64,000 nucleotides of DNA from Chloroflexota bacterium (lineage in GTDB: Bacteria; Chloroflexota; Dehalococcoidia; FW602-bin16). The notes below the pieces were generated by a model that had not been told where the DNA came from, ran no database searches, and worked only from the letters and a program-made list of their open reading frames with translations. Shown piece after piece: positions 50,863 to 60,056 of this stretch. Position 1 is the first letter of the stretch. Each line of letters starts with the position of its first letter. The translations under genes were made by a program, and so were the position numbers. The stretch spans positions 1-64,000 of the forward strand of contig SCTZ01000073.1 in the NCBI GenBank assembly GCA_004297765.1, read 5' to 3'.

Positions 50863-52545
50863 CTACTCCCACTCGATGGTCGACGGCGGCTTGCTGCTGA
50901 TGTCATAGACGACCCGGTTGACCCCCGGCACCTCGTTGACGATGCGGGTCGAGATGCGAGCCAGGACATCGTACGGCAGCCGTGCCCAGTCGGCAGTCAT
51001 AGCATCTGTGCTGGTGACCGCCCGAATGGCGACCACACCTGCGTAGGTCCGACCATCGCCCATGACGCCAACTGTGCGCATGGGAGTCAGGATGGCGAAG
51101 CTCTGCCACAGTTGACGGTACAGCTTGGCCTTCTTGATCTCGTTCATCACGATCCAGTCTGCCGAGCGCAGCGTCTCGAGGCGCTCCCTGGTCACCTCGC
51201 CGATAATGCGAATGGACAGTCCCGGACCTGGGAAAGGCTGCCGCCAGACGACCTCCTCTGGCAGACCAAGGGTCAGACCCACTTCGCGCACTTCGTCCTT
51301 GAAAAGGTATCGCAGTGGCTCCACCAAACGAAAAGCCATGCGCTCGGGTAGTCCACCCACGTTGTGATGCGTCTTGATCTTCGCGGAGGCCTTGCTCTCC
51401 GGGGTTTTGCTCTCGATGACGTCCGGATAAAGCGTGCCCTGAGCCAGGAAGTCGATATGCCCCATGCCGGTAGCATGCTCTTCGAAGACACGAATAAACT
51501 CCTGCCCGACACGACGGCGCTTCTCCTCGGGATCGATCACGCCGGCAAGCCGGTCCAGGAAGCGGTCGGTGGCGTCCACGTAGACGACGTTCACCTTGAG
51601 ATGACGCTGGAACAGGGACAGAGTTCGCTCGGCCTCTTCTCTTCTAAGCAGACCGTTGTTCACGAAGATACAGGTCAGTTGATCACCCACGGCCCGATGG
51701 ATCAACGTGGCGGTGACGGAGGAATCGACGCCCCCGGACAACGCACAGATCACGCGGCCGCTGCCGATCTCCTCCCTGAGCCGATAAATGCTCTGCGCGA
51801 CAAAGTTGGCCGGCGTCCAGGAGCCAGTGCACCCGCAAATGCGCTTGAGGAAGTTATCCAGAAGTGTCTTACCATACGGAGTGTGGACAACTTCCGGATG
51901 GAACTGCAACCCAATCAACCCCGCCCCGTTGCCCATGACCGCGACGGGCGAGTTCTCGGTGTACGCCATGGAAACAAAGCCGGGTGGAAGCTCGACGATG
52001 CGATCTCCGTGGCTCATCCAGACGGGCATAGATTCCGGGAGACCGGCGAAGATCGGAGCATCCCCTTCGCTCTGGTGCAGGATCGAATGACCGTACTCGC
52101 GGCGCGGCTCCGGCTCGACCCGTCCGCCCAATTGGCTAGCCAGAAGCTGCATACCATAGCAGATGCCAAGCACAGGCAGACCGCTGGCGAAGACGTAGGC
52201 AGGGGCCTGAGGTGCCCCTTCCGTATAGACGCTGGCCGGCCCGCCCGAGAGGACGAACCCCCTGGGATGCAAGGCCGCGACCTTGTCCCACGGCGTGTCG
52301 TGGGGCAACAACTCGCAGTAGACGTGGCACTCCCGAATTCGGCGCGCGATGAGCTGGCTGTACTGCGAGCCAAAATCGAGCACGACAACAGTTTCGGGCC
52401 CCTGTTCGGCAGTGCCTTCAACACCCGCTAAGAGCTGCTCACCACTGGCAAGCTTCTCGCGGGCTATCTCTAGATACGTGGAAACTTCGAGGTCACCGGT
52501 GGTCGAAATACGACGGCTATCGCCTTCGGGCTTATCTTGCGGCAA
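50863..52545 (-). CDS. guaA: GMP synthase (glutamine-hydrolysing)
   Basis: 560 residues. Class I amidotransferase domain from about residue 52 ([20 protein letters not shown]), catalytic [12 protein letters not shown] (Cys) and [10 protein letters not shown] (His, Glu); ATP-pyrophosphatase loop [15 protein letters not shown] (about 270); C-terminal dimer domain ending [13 protein letters not shown] start with SD GGAGG six bases upstream gives an extra N-terminal stretch of about 50 residues compared with standard GuaA (about 510-525), partly helical and charged. No other in-frame start between fits. First gene of the purine operon. Confidence 0.95.
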   Translation of the reverse strand: MPQDKPEGDSRRISTTGDLEVSTYLEIAREKLASGEQLLAGVEGTAEQGPETVVVLDFGSQYSQLIARRIRECHVYCELLPHDTPWDKVAALHPRGFVLSGGPASVYTEGAPQAPAYVFASGLPVLGICYGMQLLASQLGGRVEPEPRREYGHSILHQSEGDAPIFAGLPESMPVWMSHGDRIVELPPGFVSMAYTENSPVAVMGNGAGLIGLQFHPEVVHTPYGKTLLDNFLKRICGCTGSWTPANFVAQSIYRLREEIGSGRVICALSGGVDSSVTATLIHRAVGDQLTCIFVNNGLLRREEAERTLSLFQRHLKVNVVYVDATDRFLDRLAGVIDPEEKRRRVGQEFIRVFEEHATGMGHIDFLAQGTLYPDVIESKTPESKASAKIKTHHNVGGLPERMAFRLVEPLRYLFKDEVREVGLTLGLPEEVVWRQPFPGPGLSIRIIGEVTRERLETLRSADWIVMNEIKKAKLYRQLWQSFAILTPMRTVGVMGDGRTYAGVVAIRAVTSTDAMTADWARLPYDVLARISTRIVNEVPGVNRVVYDISSKPPSTIEWE

Positions 52546-52619
52546 TCCAGGCCTCCGTGGAAGTATCGGCCCCCAACTGTAGCACCTGTGCTATACTACC
52601 GTCAAGGGGGCAACGCGCC

Positions 52620-53279
52620 TTGACCGCCACGATTCTTCCCGCAAACGAAAAGGTTGTTCGCCTTGCCGCCAAGAAGCTGGCGGACGGTGCGCTCATTGTA
52701 TTGCCAACGGATACCGTTTACGGGCTGGCCGCCGACGCTCTGCTCCCCGCCGCGGTCGAGGCCGTCTTTCGCATCAAAGAGCGCCCCGTCGATAAGCCGC
52801 TTCCCCTCCTTCTGGCGGATCCGGAAGATGTGCACCGCGTCGCTGAACGTGTCCCATCCATCGGTTGGCTCCTGGCCGAGCGCTTCTGGCCGGGTGGTCT
52901 CACCATTGTCTGCGAGAAATCGCGCGCACTCCCCGATCTCCTGACGGCCGGTCGGCCGGGGATTGGGCTCCGCGTCCCGGACCATCCCACAGCTCGCGCC
53001 ATCATTCGCGCGCTAGGCGCCCCGGTGACAGGCACGAGCGCCAACTTATCCGGTCGACCAAGTGCGCGCACTGCGGGCGAGGCGCACGCGCAACTGGGAA
53101 ACCTGGTCGATCTCGTCGTCGATGGCGGGATCTGCCCGGGCGGCATCGAATCGACGGTGATCGACGTCACGCTTGACCCGCCGCTGGTCTTGCGCGAGGG
53201 CGCCGTGAGCATTCAGCGGTTGCGTCAGGTTTGTCCGAAGGTGGCAAGCTCGTTTGACAATACCGGTCCTGGTTGTTAA
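52620..53279 (+). CDS. L-threonylcarbamoyladenylate synthase (Sua5/YrdC)
   Basis: 219 residues from TTG 52620, nine bases after AAGGGGG. YrdC fold: LIVLPTDTVYGLAADAL, KERPVDKPLPLLL, RFWPGGLTIV, GIGLRVPDHPTARAII, TGTSANLSGRPSART and ESTVIDVT. Makes TC-AMP for tRNA t6A37. The short form lacks the Sua5 C-terminal domain. A TATACT box (52592-52597) may serve it. It is divergent from guaA and followed by dxs after 12 bases. Confidence 0.93.
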   Translation: MTATILPANEKVVRLAAKKLADGALIVLPTDTVYGLAADALLPAAVEAVFRIKERPVDKPLPLLLADPEDVHRVAERVPSIGWLLAERFWPGGLTIVCEKSRALPDLLTAGRPGIGLRVPDHPTARAIIRALGAPVTGTSANLSGRPSARTAGEAHAQLGNLVDLVVDGGICPGGIESTVIDVTLDPPLVLREGAVSIQRLRQVCPKVASSFDNTGPGC

Positions 53280-53291
53280 CATGGCGCAGCC

Positions 53292-55211
53292 ATGAGCAAC
53301 AATGCCAGACCAGCGGACCGCACCATACTTAGCCAGATCGACGGTCCCGACGACCTGAAGAGACTCTCCCCCAGACAACTGGAGAGCCTGGCGGCGGAGA
53401 TCCGCACTGAGCTCGTCTCCACGGTCACCCAGACCGGCGGGCACCTGGCCTCGAACCTCGGGGCGGTCGAGCTGACGATCGCATTGCATACCGTTTTCGA
53501 CAGCCCACGTGACCGTATCGTCTGGGATGTGGGCCACCAATCTTATGTCCACAAGCTCCTCACCGGTCGCCGCGAGAGCTTCGGCACGATTCGGCAGTAC
53601 GGAGGTCTGTGTGGCTTTCCGGTGCGCGAGGAGAGCCCCCATGACGCCTTTGGCGCCGGGCACGCCAGCACGTCCATCTCCGCCGCGCTGGGCATTGCCA
53701 CGGCGCGCGACCTGCAGAGCGATGACTTCCACGTCGTAGCGGTGATTGGCGACGGGGCCATGACCGGCGGAATGGCCTTCGAAGCCCTGAACCATGCCGG
53801 TAACGCCGCGACGCGCCTGATCGTGATTCTGAACGACAACCAGATGTCCATCGCCCCGAACGTTGGGGCGCTCTCGAAGGCCCTCAACCATCTGCGGCTG
53901 GACCGTCGCTACCATCGCATGAAGGAAGACGCCGAGCACTACTTGTCCAGCAAGCCGATGGGCAATCAGATGTTGGACGTCGCCAAGCGTCTCAAGAACA
54001 GCGTCAAGGGTCTGGTCATCCCCAAGATGATGTGGGAGGAGCTGGGTTTCACCTATATGGGGCCAGTGGACGGCCACAGCATCCCGGTGCTACTGGCCGC
54101 AATGCTCCAGGCCAAAGAGTACCCCAGCAAGCCAACGTTGATCCATGTAATCACCAAGAAAGGCAAAGGCCACGCTCCGGCCGAGGCCGATGCTATCCGC
54201 TTCCACGGGGTCGCGCCGACGGGCGCGGCCAAGGGCGCCGGACCTTCCTACACGCAGGTCTTCGGCGACACTGCTCTCAAGATCGCCAGGATGGATCCCG
54301 ACGTGGTGGCCATCACGGCGTCGATGGCCGATAACACCGGTCTGGTCACCATGGCACGGGAGTTCCCCAAGCGCGTCTTCGACGTGGGGATCTGCGAGGA
54401 GCACGCAGTCACCTTCGCCGCTGGACTGGCCGCACAGGGGAGGAAACCCCTGGTCGCCATCTACTCCACGTTCCTGCAAAGGGCGTACGATCAGATCATC
54501 CACGACGTGTGCATCCAGGAACTGCCGGTGGTGTTTGCCCTGGATCGCGCCGGCATCGTGGGCGACGACGGCAAGACCCATCAAGGCACGTTCGATCTAT
54601 CGTTTCTGCGCACCGTTCCCAACATGGTCGTAATGGCGCCAAAGGACGAGAACGAGCTGCAACATTTGGTTTACACAGCCATCAAGTCGGGCCGCCCGTC
54701 TGCCGTGCGCTACCCGCGCGGGAGCGGCACGGGCGTAGTCCTCGACTCGGACCTGCGTGAGATTCCAGTCGGCAAAGCCGAGGTGCTGAGGGAAGGATCC
54801 GACGTCGCCATCCTGGCCATCGGATTCATGGTCGCACCTGCCCTCGAGGCGGCTGGATTGCTGCAAGAGGCGGGCGTCTCCGCCTGCGTCGTCAACGCCC
54901 GCTTCGTGAAGCCGCTGGACGAAGAACTGATCCTCGCCCTGGCGCAAAAGCCCGGCAAGCTCTTCACCGTCGAGGAGAACACTCTGACGGGTGGATTCGG
55001 CTCCGCGGTTCTCGAGCTGCTCGAGCGGAACCGCGTCGCGGGAGTACACGTGCGACGGCTCGGGCTCCCTGATGAATTCATCGAACATGGCACTCAGCAA
55101 GTCCTGAGACAGAAGTGCGGTCTGGATGCCGTGGGCATCGCCACCGCCGTACTCGAGGCGTTTCCCGATTCGGCCGCGAAGCTCGCCTCCGCCATCTCTC
55201 CCCGAGGATAG
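53292..55211 (+). CDS. dxs: 1-deoxy-D-xylulose-5-phosphate synthase
   Basis: 639 residues. TPP enzyme joining pyruvate and glyceraldehyde-3-phosphate, first step of the MEP route. ASNLGAVELTIALHTVFDSPRDRIVWDVGHQSYVHKLLTGR, GHASTSISAALG, VIGDGAMTGGMAFEALNHAG (TPP motif), GPVDGHS, DVGICEEHAVTFAAGLA, and transketolase C-terminal VVNARFVKPLDEELI. Next gene starts four bases after its stop. Confidence 0.96.
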   Translation: MSNNARPADRTILSQIDGPDDLKRLSPRQLESLAAEIRTELVSTVTQTGGHLASNLGAVELTIALHTVFDSPRDRIVWDVGHQSYVHKLLTGRRESFGTIRQYGGLCGFPVREESPHDAFGAGHASTSISAALGIATARDLQSDDFHVVAVIGDGAMTGGMAFEALNHAGNAATRLIVILNDNQMSIAPNVGALSKALNHLRLDRRYHRMKEDAEHYLSSKPMGNQMLDVAKRLKNSVKGLVIPKMMWEELGFTYMGPVDGHSIPVLLAAMLQAKEYPSKPTLIHVITKKGKGHAPAEADAIRFHGVAPTGAAKGAGPSYTQVFGDTALKIARMDPDVVAITASMADNTGLVTMAREFPKRVFDVGICEEHAVTFAAGLAAQGRKPLVAIYSTFLQRAYDQIIHDVCIQELPVVFALDRAGIVGDDGKTHQGTFDLSFLRTVPNMVVMAPKDENELQHLVYTAIKSGRPSAVRYPRGSGTGVVLDSDLREIPVGKAEVLREGSDVAILAIGFMVAPALEAAGLLQEAGVSACVVNARFVKPLDEELILALAQKPGKLFTVEENTLTGGFGSAVLELLERNRVAGVHVRRLGLPDEFIEHGTQQVLRQKCGLDAVGIATAVLEAFPDSAAKLASAISPRG

Positions 55212-55214
55212 CAC

Positions 55215-56240
55215 ATGACCCTGCAGGAGTCTCTAGCGCCCTACATCTCAGAGGTCGAGACCGAGCTTCGCGCCGTCCTCATCGACAAGCCCCTCCCCTT
55301 CTACGGCATGATGCGCTACCATCTCGGCTGGACCGACGAACGCTTCGGCCCCATAGAGACACGCGGTGGAAAGCGACTGCGCCCCGTCCTGTGCCTTCTC
55401 GCCTGCGAGGCCGTACACGGCTCACATGAGATGGCGCTTCCCGCGGCGGTGGCCGTGGAATTGCTCCACAACTTCTCACTGATCCACGACGACATCGAAG
55501 ACCGCAGCGCAGAGCGCCACCATCGCCGAACGGTTTGGAAGGTGTGGGGCGAGCCACAGGCCATCAACACCGGCGACGGCATGCATGTCCTGGCCCGATT
55601 GGCCCTGTCGCAACTGGGCGAGCGTGGTGTCCCTCCCGCCACCGTGCTGCGGGCTCTCCAACTGCTCGACGAGACGGCCCTCAGGCTATGCGAGGGGCAG
55701 TACATGGACATGGGCTTCGAGACCCGTCTGGATATCGGCGTGGGCGAGTACCTGGCGATGATTCAGCGTAAGACCGGCGCTCTATTGGAATGCTGTCTGG
55801 AGCTCGGAGCGATGCTGGGAACCTCAGACCAGCAAAGCATAGATGCTCTTCGCCGATTCGGTGCGGAGCTCGGGCGGGCCTTCCAAATGCGCGACGATCT
55901 ACTCGGCATATGGGGCCAGTCAGAGATCACGGGCAAGGCGACCGGAGACGATATTCGGCAGCGCAAAAAGACGCTTCCCGTGATCCACGCCATGGAGGCG
56001 GACGGAGGCCGTTGGCGGAGCGAGCTAGCGCGGATCCTGAGCGCCGAAGCCATAGGCGAAGGCGAGGTGGGTCGAGTGCTAGAGATCCTGGAGCTGGCGG
56101 GATCCCGCCAGGCCGTCCAAGCGACAGCGGACAGCCACTACGGCCAGGCCATGGAAGCCCTCAACACCGTGAACGGAATGCAGCCAGCCATAACCCTACT
56201 CGAGCAACTGGCCGTTTACGTCACCCAGCGCGATTCGTAG
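55215..56240 (+). CDS. Polyprenyl/geranylgeranyl diphosphate synthase
   Basis: 341 residues. First Asp motif LIHDDIEDRSAERHHR (DDxxD), GGKRLRPVL substrate segment near 57, second Asp region FQMRDDLLGIWGQ (RDDxxG, a variation of DDxxD). Chain-elongation class cannot be read with certainty; Chloroflexi homologues next to dxs make C20 or longer prenyl chains for quinones, carotenoids or lipid carriers. Coupled with dxs. Its 3' end overlaps the convergent HgdB-like gene by 20 bases. Confidence 0.92.
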   Translation: MTLQESLAPYISEVETELRAVLIDKPLPFYGMMRYHLGWTDERFGPIETRGGKRLRPVLCLLACEAVHGSHEMALPAAVAVELLHNFSLIHDDIEDRSAERHHRRTVWKVWGEPQAINTGDGMHVLARLALSQLGERGVPPATVLRALQLLDETALRLCEGQYMDMGFETRLDIGVGEYLAMIQRKTGALLECCLELGAMLGTSDQQSIDALRRFGAELGRAFQMRDDLLGIWGQSEITGKATGDDIRQRKKTLPVIHAMEADGGRWRSELARILSAEAIGEGEVGRVLEILELAGSRQAVQATADSHYGQAMEALNTVNGMQPAITLLEQLAVYVTQRDS

Positions 56241-57339
56241 CCCCAGCGCCCTGCTCCAGGCGCCTGCGGCGCCTCTGCATGAGATCCACGAACGCCTCCA
56301 CCCGCGTCACCAGACCGGCCTTGCCCATCTGCTCGTCCAACACGATCGACAGTACCGGAATCTCGAAGTCCTTGGTCACTTGCGGGAAGATGTTCTGGGC
56401 GATGATCTCGGGCATGCAGGTGAACGGCAACACGTGGACTATGCCGTCGAAGCCGTCCTGCTGGTGGAGGATCGTCTCTCCCAAAGATTGGATGGCATCG
56501 CCCGACACGTCTCGACTCAAGTAGGGGCCGGCCACCTTCTTGACCTTCTTGCCGTGGCTGAAGCCCAGCGCCTCGAGGAACAGCCAGGCCTTGGCCCACT
56601 CCATCAGAAAGGCCGAGCGATGCACCTGCACACCCCGCTTGCCGAGCTCCTCTTCCACATCCATGTTGCAGAAGGAGTCCATGGCCATGAAGAACTCGCC
56701 GAGGAAGCCCACTTGAAGCGGTCGAGCGCTCGGATTAAGGGGTAGGGCGGCCAACTCGGCGAGGACCGCCTCGCGCACGGTCTGCAGATCGGAGGGCGCA
56801 TAGGCAGCCCGCACCCTCTCCGGCGCTCCGCGCCAGATGCGGCTGGCCCCTCCCGGCGTCAGCTCACGTGGGCGCACCCAGTGGACCTGCTTCTCGATGT
56901 CCTCCATCACCTTGAGCTGGGTGAGCCCATGCTTGACTTCGGCTACTACGCGCCGCCAGGGCAGCTTTCCCCCTAGCAGTTGTCGAATGACCTTGGCCAG
57001 GTTGATGATGCCGCCTTCCTCCCAGTTGAAGACGATCATCTCGAAGTCGTAGCCGATGTCGCGCAGGGCGCGCTCATGGAGCTTGGCGTAATAGCCCAAT
57101 CGGCACATGCCTGGGCCGCCAACGTTGATGATGGTATCGGCACCCAGCTCGCACGCCTCGACCAGATTGCCCAGCAGCACCTTGTACGGCATGCAGACCC
57201 ATTCGGGAGAGTACTTCACCCCAAGCGACAGCGTGCGTTTGCTGGTCGAGGGGGGCACAATGCACTCGATCCCATGCCGATCGAAGAGTGATTTCAGGGG
57301 AACCCAGGCCGATCCGCAGTGCGGAAAGGTGATCTTCAT
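56221..57339 (-). CDS. HgdB/activase-related protein (2-hydroxyacyl-CoA dehydratase superfamily)
   Basis: 372 residues. FPHCGSAWVPLKSLFDRHGIECIVPP, YSPEWVCMPYKVLLGNLVEACELGADTIINVGGPGMCRLGYYAKLH and LPFTCMPEIIAQNIFPQVTKDFEIPVLSIVLDEQMGKAGLVTRVEAFVDL are typical of COG3580/3581-type proteins, related to the subunits of 2-hydroxyacyl-CoA dehydratases and their activators. Conserved Cys at about 8, 49, 79 and in FTCMPE could hold an Fe-S cluster. No ATPase (BadF-type) activator is adjacent. ATGA overlap with murE indicates coupled expression. Function unknown. Confidence 0.8.
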   Translation of the reverse strand: MKITFPHCGSAWVPLKSLFDRHGIECIVPPSTSKRTLSLGVKYSPEWVCMPYKVLLGNLVEACELGADTIINVGGPGMCRLGYYAKLHERALRDIGYDFEMIVFNWEEGGIINLAKVIRQLLGGKLPWRRVVAEVKHGLTQLKVMEDIEKQVHWVRPRELTPGGASRIWRGAPERVRAAYAPSDLQTVREAVLAELAALPLNPSARPLQVGFLGEFFMAMDSFCNMDVEEELGKRGVQVHRSAFLMEWAKAWLFLEALGFSHGKKVKKVAGPYLSRDVSGDAIQSLGETILHQQDGFDGIVHVLPFTCMPEIIAQNIFPQVTKDFEIPVLSIVLDEQMGKAGLVTRVEAFVDLMQRRRRRLEQGAGATNRAG

Positions 57340-58859
57340 GCCGTCCTCCGCTGTAAGACCTCTCGTAGTACCTCGCGCACCACCTCCACCTCATCCCAGG
57401 GCACCTCGCTGGTGCCCACTGACATCGACCGCTCGTGCCCTTTGCCCGTGATGAGCACCACATCTCCCGGTCGCGCTCGCTCCAGCGCAATCCGGATGGC
57501 CTCGCGCCGATCGAGGACAACTGCGTAGCTCTGGTCACGCACGCCCCCGGCAGCAACGATGCCGGCTTCGATCTGGGCAATGATCGCGGCCGGATCCTCC
57601 TCGACGGGGTCCTCGTTGGTTACGATGCAGAAGTCGGATAGCTCCACGCCCAGGCTACCCATTAGCGGCCGTTTCTCCTTGTCCCGTCCCCCGGCCGCAC
57701 CAAAGACAAGAACGACGTGACGAGGCGCAGCCTGCAACCTGGCCGTTTCCAGCACTTTGCGCAAGCCGTCCGGAGTGTGCGCGTAGTCCACGTATACCGC
57801 AAAGCTCTGGCCGCAGTCGATGGGCTGCAGCCGGCCGCGTAGCCCTGGAAAGCGCGCCAATGCCCCGACTACCACATCGAAATCAACGCCTAGCGCAAGA
57901 GCGGCCCCAGCAGCCGCCAGGGCATTGTGCACGTTGTGGCGACCCGGCACGGCCAGGCCGAGCGACGCCTCGCGCCCCAGGGCATGCAACCGGAAAGTCG
58001 GCGAAGGTCCGGCGAAGACCAGATCCTTCGCCATCACCTCGGCCGCGTTGTCTATGCCATACGCTATCACCCTGGCCGGCGACACGTCCCGCAACACGCG
58101 GATCGTCTCGTCGTCGGCGTTCAGGACGCTGGTCTTGGGGAGCCCCTTGTCGGCGGCCTCCGCCAGAGACTCGAACAGGATGGCTTTGTCGGCCAGGTAC
58201 TGCTCGCGGCTCTGATGGAAGTCGAAGTGGTCCCGAGTCAGGTTCGTGAAAACGGCCACGTCGAAGTCGCAATCGGCAACGCGCTGCAGAGCCAGGCCAT
58301 GTGACGTGGATTCGATAATCGCGTACTCAACCCCGGCTTGAGCCATTTCCGCCAGCAGCGCCTGGGTATCCAGCGATTCCTGGGTCGTACGCCGTGTCTC
58401 GTTGGTGCGCGTGACGTCGCCGACCTTGATCTCGATGCTGCTGAGCACACCCGTGCGATATCCGGCGGCTTCCAGAATGGCGCTCAGAAGATACGCCACG
58501 GTAGTTTTGCCGTTCGTGCCTGTTATGCCGATCGTGCGCATCTTACGCGCAGGGAAATGATAGAAGGCCGCCGCCAACCGCGACAGAGCGCGGCGGCCAT
58601 CCGGGGCGCTCACGAGCGCGACGCCCGACGGCACCACCAGATCCGCGTGCTCTTCGTCGACGACAACCGCGGCCGCTCCATTCGCGATCGCCTGAGGAAT
58701 GAAGGCGTGGCCATCGGCCCGATAGCCCCGAATAGCTACGAACAGATAGCCCCGCCGCACCTTGCGCGAATCGTAAGCCACCCCGGCGATCTCGGTGTCA
58801 GCGGAGCCGGTCAATAGGCGTCCCTGCGGGAACGCCCCGAGTAATGTGCTGAGTTTCAC
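57336..58859 (-). CDS. murE: UDP-MurNAc-tripeptide ligase
   Basis: 507 residues from GTG 58859 (GAAAGGG about 11 bases upstream). MurE fold: VAYDSRKVRRGYLFVAIRG, P-loop GITGTNGKTTVAYLLS, ESTSHGLALQRV, TNLTRDHFDFHQSREQYLADKAILF (with carbamylated-Lys-type lysine), GRHNVHNALAA, GRLQPI, VDYAHTPDGLRKVLE, FGAAGGRDKEKR. In the amino-acid specificity loop, NEDPVEEDP replaces the DAP-type DNPRxEDP, so the third residue is probably not meso-diaminopimelate. Followed by the HgdB-like gene with ATGA overlap. Confidence 0.93.
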   Translation of the reverse strand: MKLSTLLGAFPQGRLLTGSADTEIAGVAYDSRKVRRGYLFVAIRGYRADGHAFIPQAIANGAAAVVVDEEHADLVVPSGVALVSAPDGRRALSRLAAAFYHFPARKMRTIGITGTNGKTTVAYLLSAILEAAGYRTGVLSSIEIKVGDVTRTNETRRTTQESLDTQALLAEMAQAGVEYAIIESTSHGLALQRVADCDFDVAVFTNLTRDHFDFHQSREQYLADKAILFESLAEAADKGLPKTSVLNADDETIRVLRDVSPARVIAYGIDNAAEVMAKDLVFAGPSPTFRLHALGREASLGLAVPGRHNVHNALAAAGAALALGVDFDVVVGALARFPGLRGRLQPIDCGQSFAVYVDYAHTPDGLRKVLETARLQAAPRHVVLVFGAAGGRDKEKRPLMGSLGVELSDFCIVTNEDPVEEDPAAIIAQIEAGIVAAGGVRDQSYAVVLDRREAIRIALERARPGDVVLITGKGHERSMSVGTSEVPWDEVEVVREVLREVLQRRTA

Positions 58860-59096
58860 CCTTTTCGCGCCCTTTCGCGCACGCTTTCGCGAGCTTCGTG
58901 ATCCAGACGCGCCTACAGCGCTTCGTGATCCAAACAATCATATGTGCAAGCAGTATGCCTGTCAACATACATGGGCACGCTCAACCCCAATGCTACCTGG
59001 TAGATACGGCGCGGAACATGGCCTAATCGCCATGAGAACACATACGGCGGGCGACGTGATGGCTGCGAGAAGACGCGGCGTCCGAGGAGTTGCTGC

Positions 59097-59915
59097 TTAC
59101 CGAGCCAGATACAACGTGGTGAACAAGAAGATCCAGACAACGTCGACGAAATGCCAGTAGGTGCTGGCTACCTCAACAGGGAAGGCGTTTCGTGCGGAGT
59201 ACCCACCGCGCATCGAAAAGATCGTGACGGTGATCAGAAGTCCAATGCCGACGATGACGTGCAGGCCATGGAAACCAGTCAGAACGAAGAAGCCGGTCGC
59301 GAAAGTGTTGTCGCCAAAGGCCAGGCCCAGGATCATGTACTCGTAGCCTTGTCCGGCAAGAAAGATGGCGCCCATGACCGCGGCCAGCACTAGCCCGATC
59401 TGCAGTCCTCTGAAGTTGCCTCTCTTGATGGCCCTCTGCGCGAAGTAGGCCGGAACGCCGCTTAGCAACAGAATGATTGTGTTCACGATAGGAAAGAGTA
59501 GCTCCGGCTGCGGCGTGCCCACGGGCGGCCAGGTCGTGCTAGAGGCACGCAGGTACAGATAGCCCGCGATCAGATTCGCGAAGAAGACGGCCTCAGTCGC
59601 AATAAACCAGACCAGCCCCCACCAGCTAGCATCTCTTCTGATTTCCACCGGCGCTTCGATCGCGGCCGCACCCTCGCCGCGGGCCGGCAAGTGGACCTTC
59701 TCAGCTCGCACACGGGGCTCCTCGGGCGCTGCCTGAAACCCCTGGAGAGCCCAACCCACCATGGCTACGACGGCTATTACTACTCCAATCGCGGTGACCA
59801 CGAGATTGACGATCACGCCGACGAAGATCAGGCTCACCGCCGCGGCCAGAATGATCGGCCAATAGCTGAACTGCTGTGCGTGGACCTCTTCTGTCGCCGC
59901 CTGCTGTCGAGTCAA
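59097..59915 (-). CDS. ctaE: Cytochrome c oxidase subunit III with fused small N-terminal segment
   Basis: 272 residues; TTG start after GGAGGAGCAGCC. Residues about 15-60 hold two extra helices like subunit IV of caa3/prokaryotic oxidases; from about 95 a standard five-helix subunit III (WGLVWFIATEAVFFANLIAGYLY with the conserved Glu, FFVLTGFHGLHVIVGIGLL, YWHFVDVVWIFLFTTLYL). It stabilises proton uptake into subunit I. Last gene of coxB-coxA-coxC. Confidence 0.92.
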   Translation of the reverse strand: MTRQQAATEEVHAQQFSYWPIILAAAVSLIFVGVIVNLVVTAIGVVIAVVAMVGWALQGFQAAPEEPRVRAEKVHLPARGEGAAAIEAPVEIRRDASWWGLVWFIATEAVFFANLIAGYLYLRASSTTWPPVGTPQPELLFPIVNTIILLLSGVPAYFAQRAIKRGNFRGLQIGLVLAAVMGAIFLAGQGYEYMILGLAFGDNTFATGFFVLTGFHGLHVIVGIGLLITVTIFSMRGGYSARNAFPVEVASTYWHFVDVVWIFLFTTLYLAR

Positions 59916-59976
59916 GGCTGCTCCTCCGGATCAATCCTCTCGTGTGTTCCGTGTACGCTCCACGTAGCCGATCAGT

Positions 59977-60011
59977 CCGATCAGTCGGATCGGACCGATC
60001 CGACTGATCGG
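59977..60011. repeat. GATCGG-family palindrome between coxC and coxA
   Basis: Inverted repeat built of CCGATCAGTCGGATC, five-base centre GGACC, GATCCGACTGATCGG. It lies in the 141-base gap between coxA stop and coxC start. A cousin is at 14231. Confidence 0.7.
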
Positions 60012-60056
60012 TCCCACGCGTCGTCTTTCGCGGGACAAATCACACTTATCGTAACA

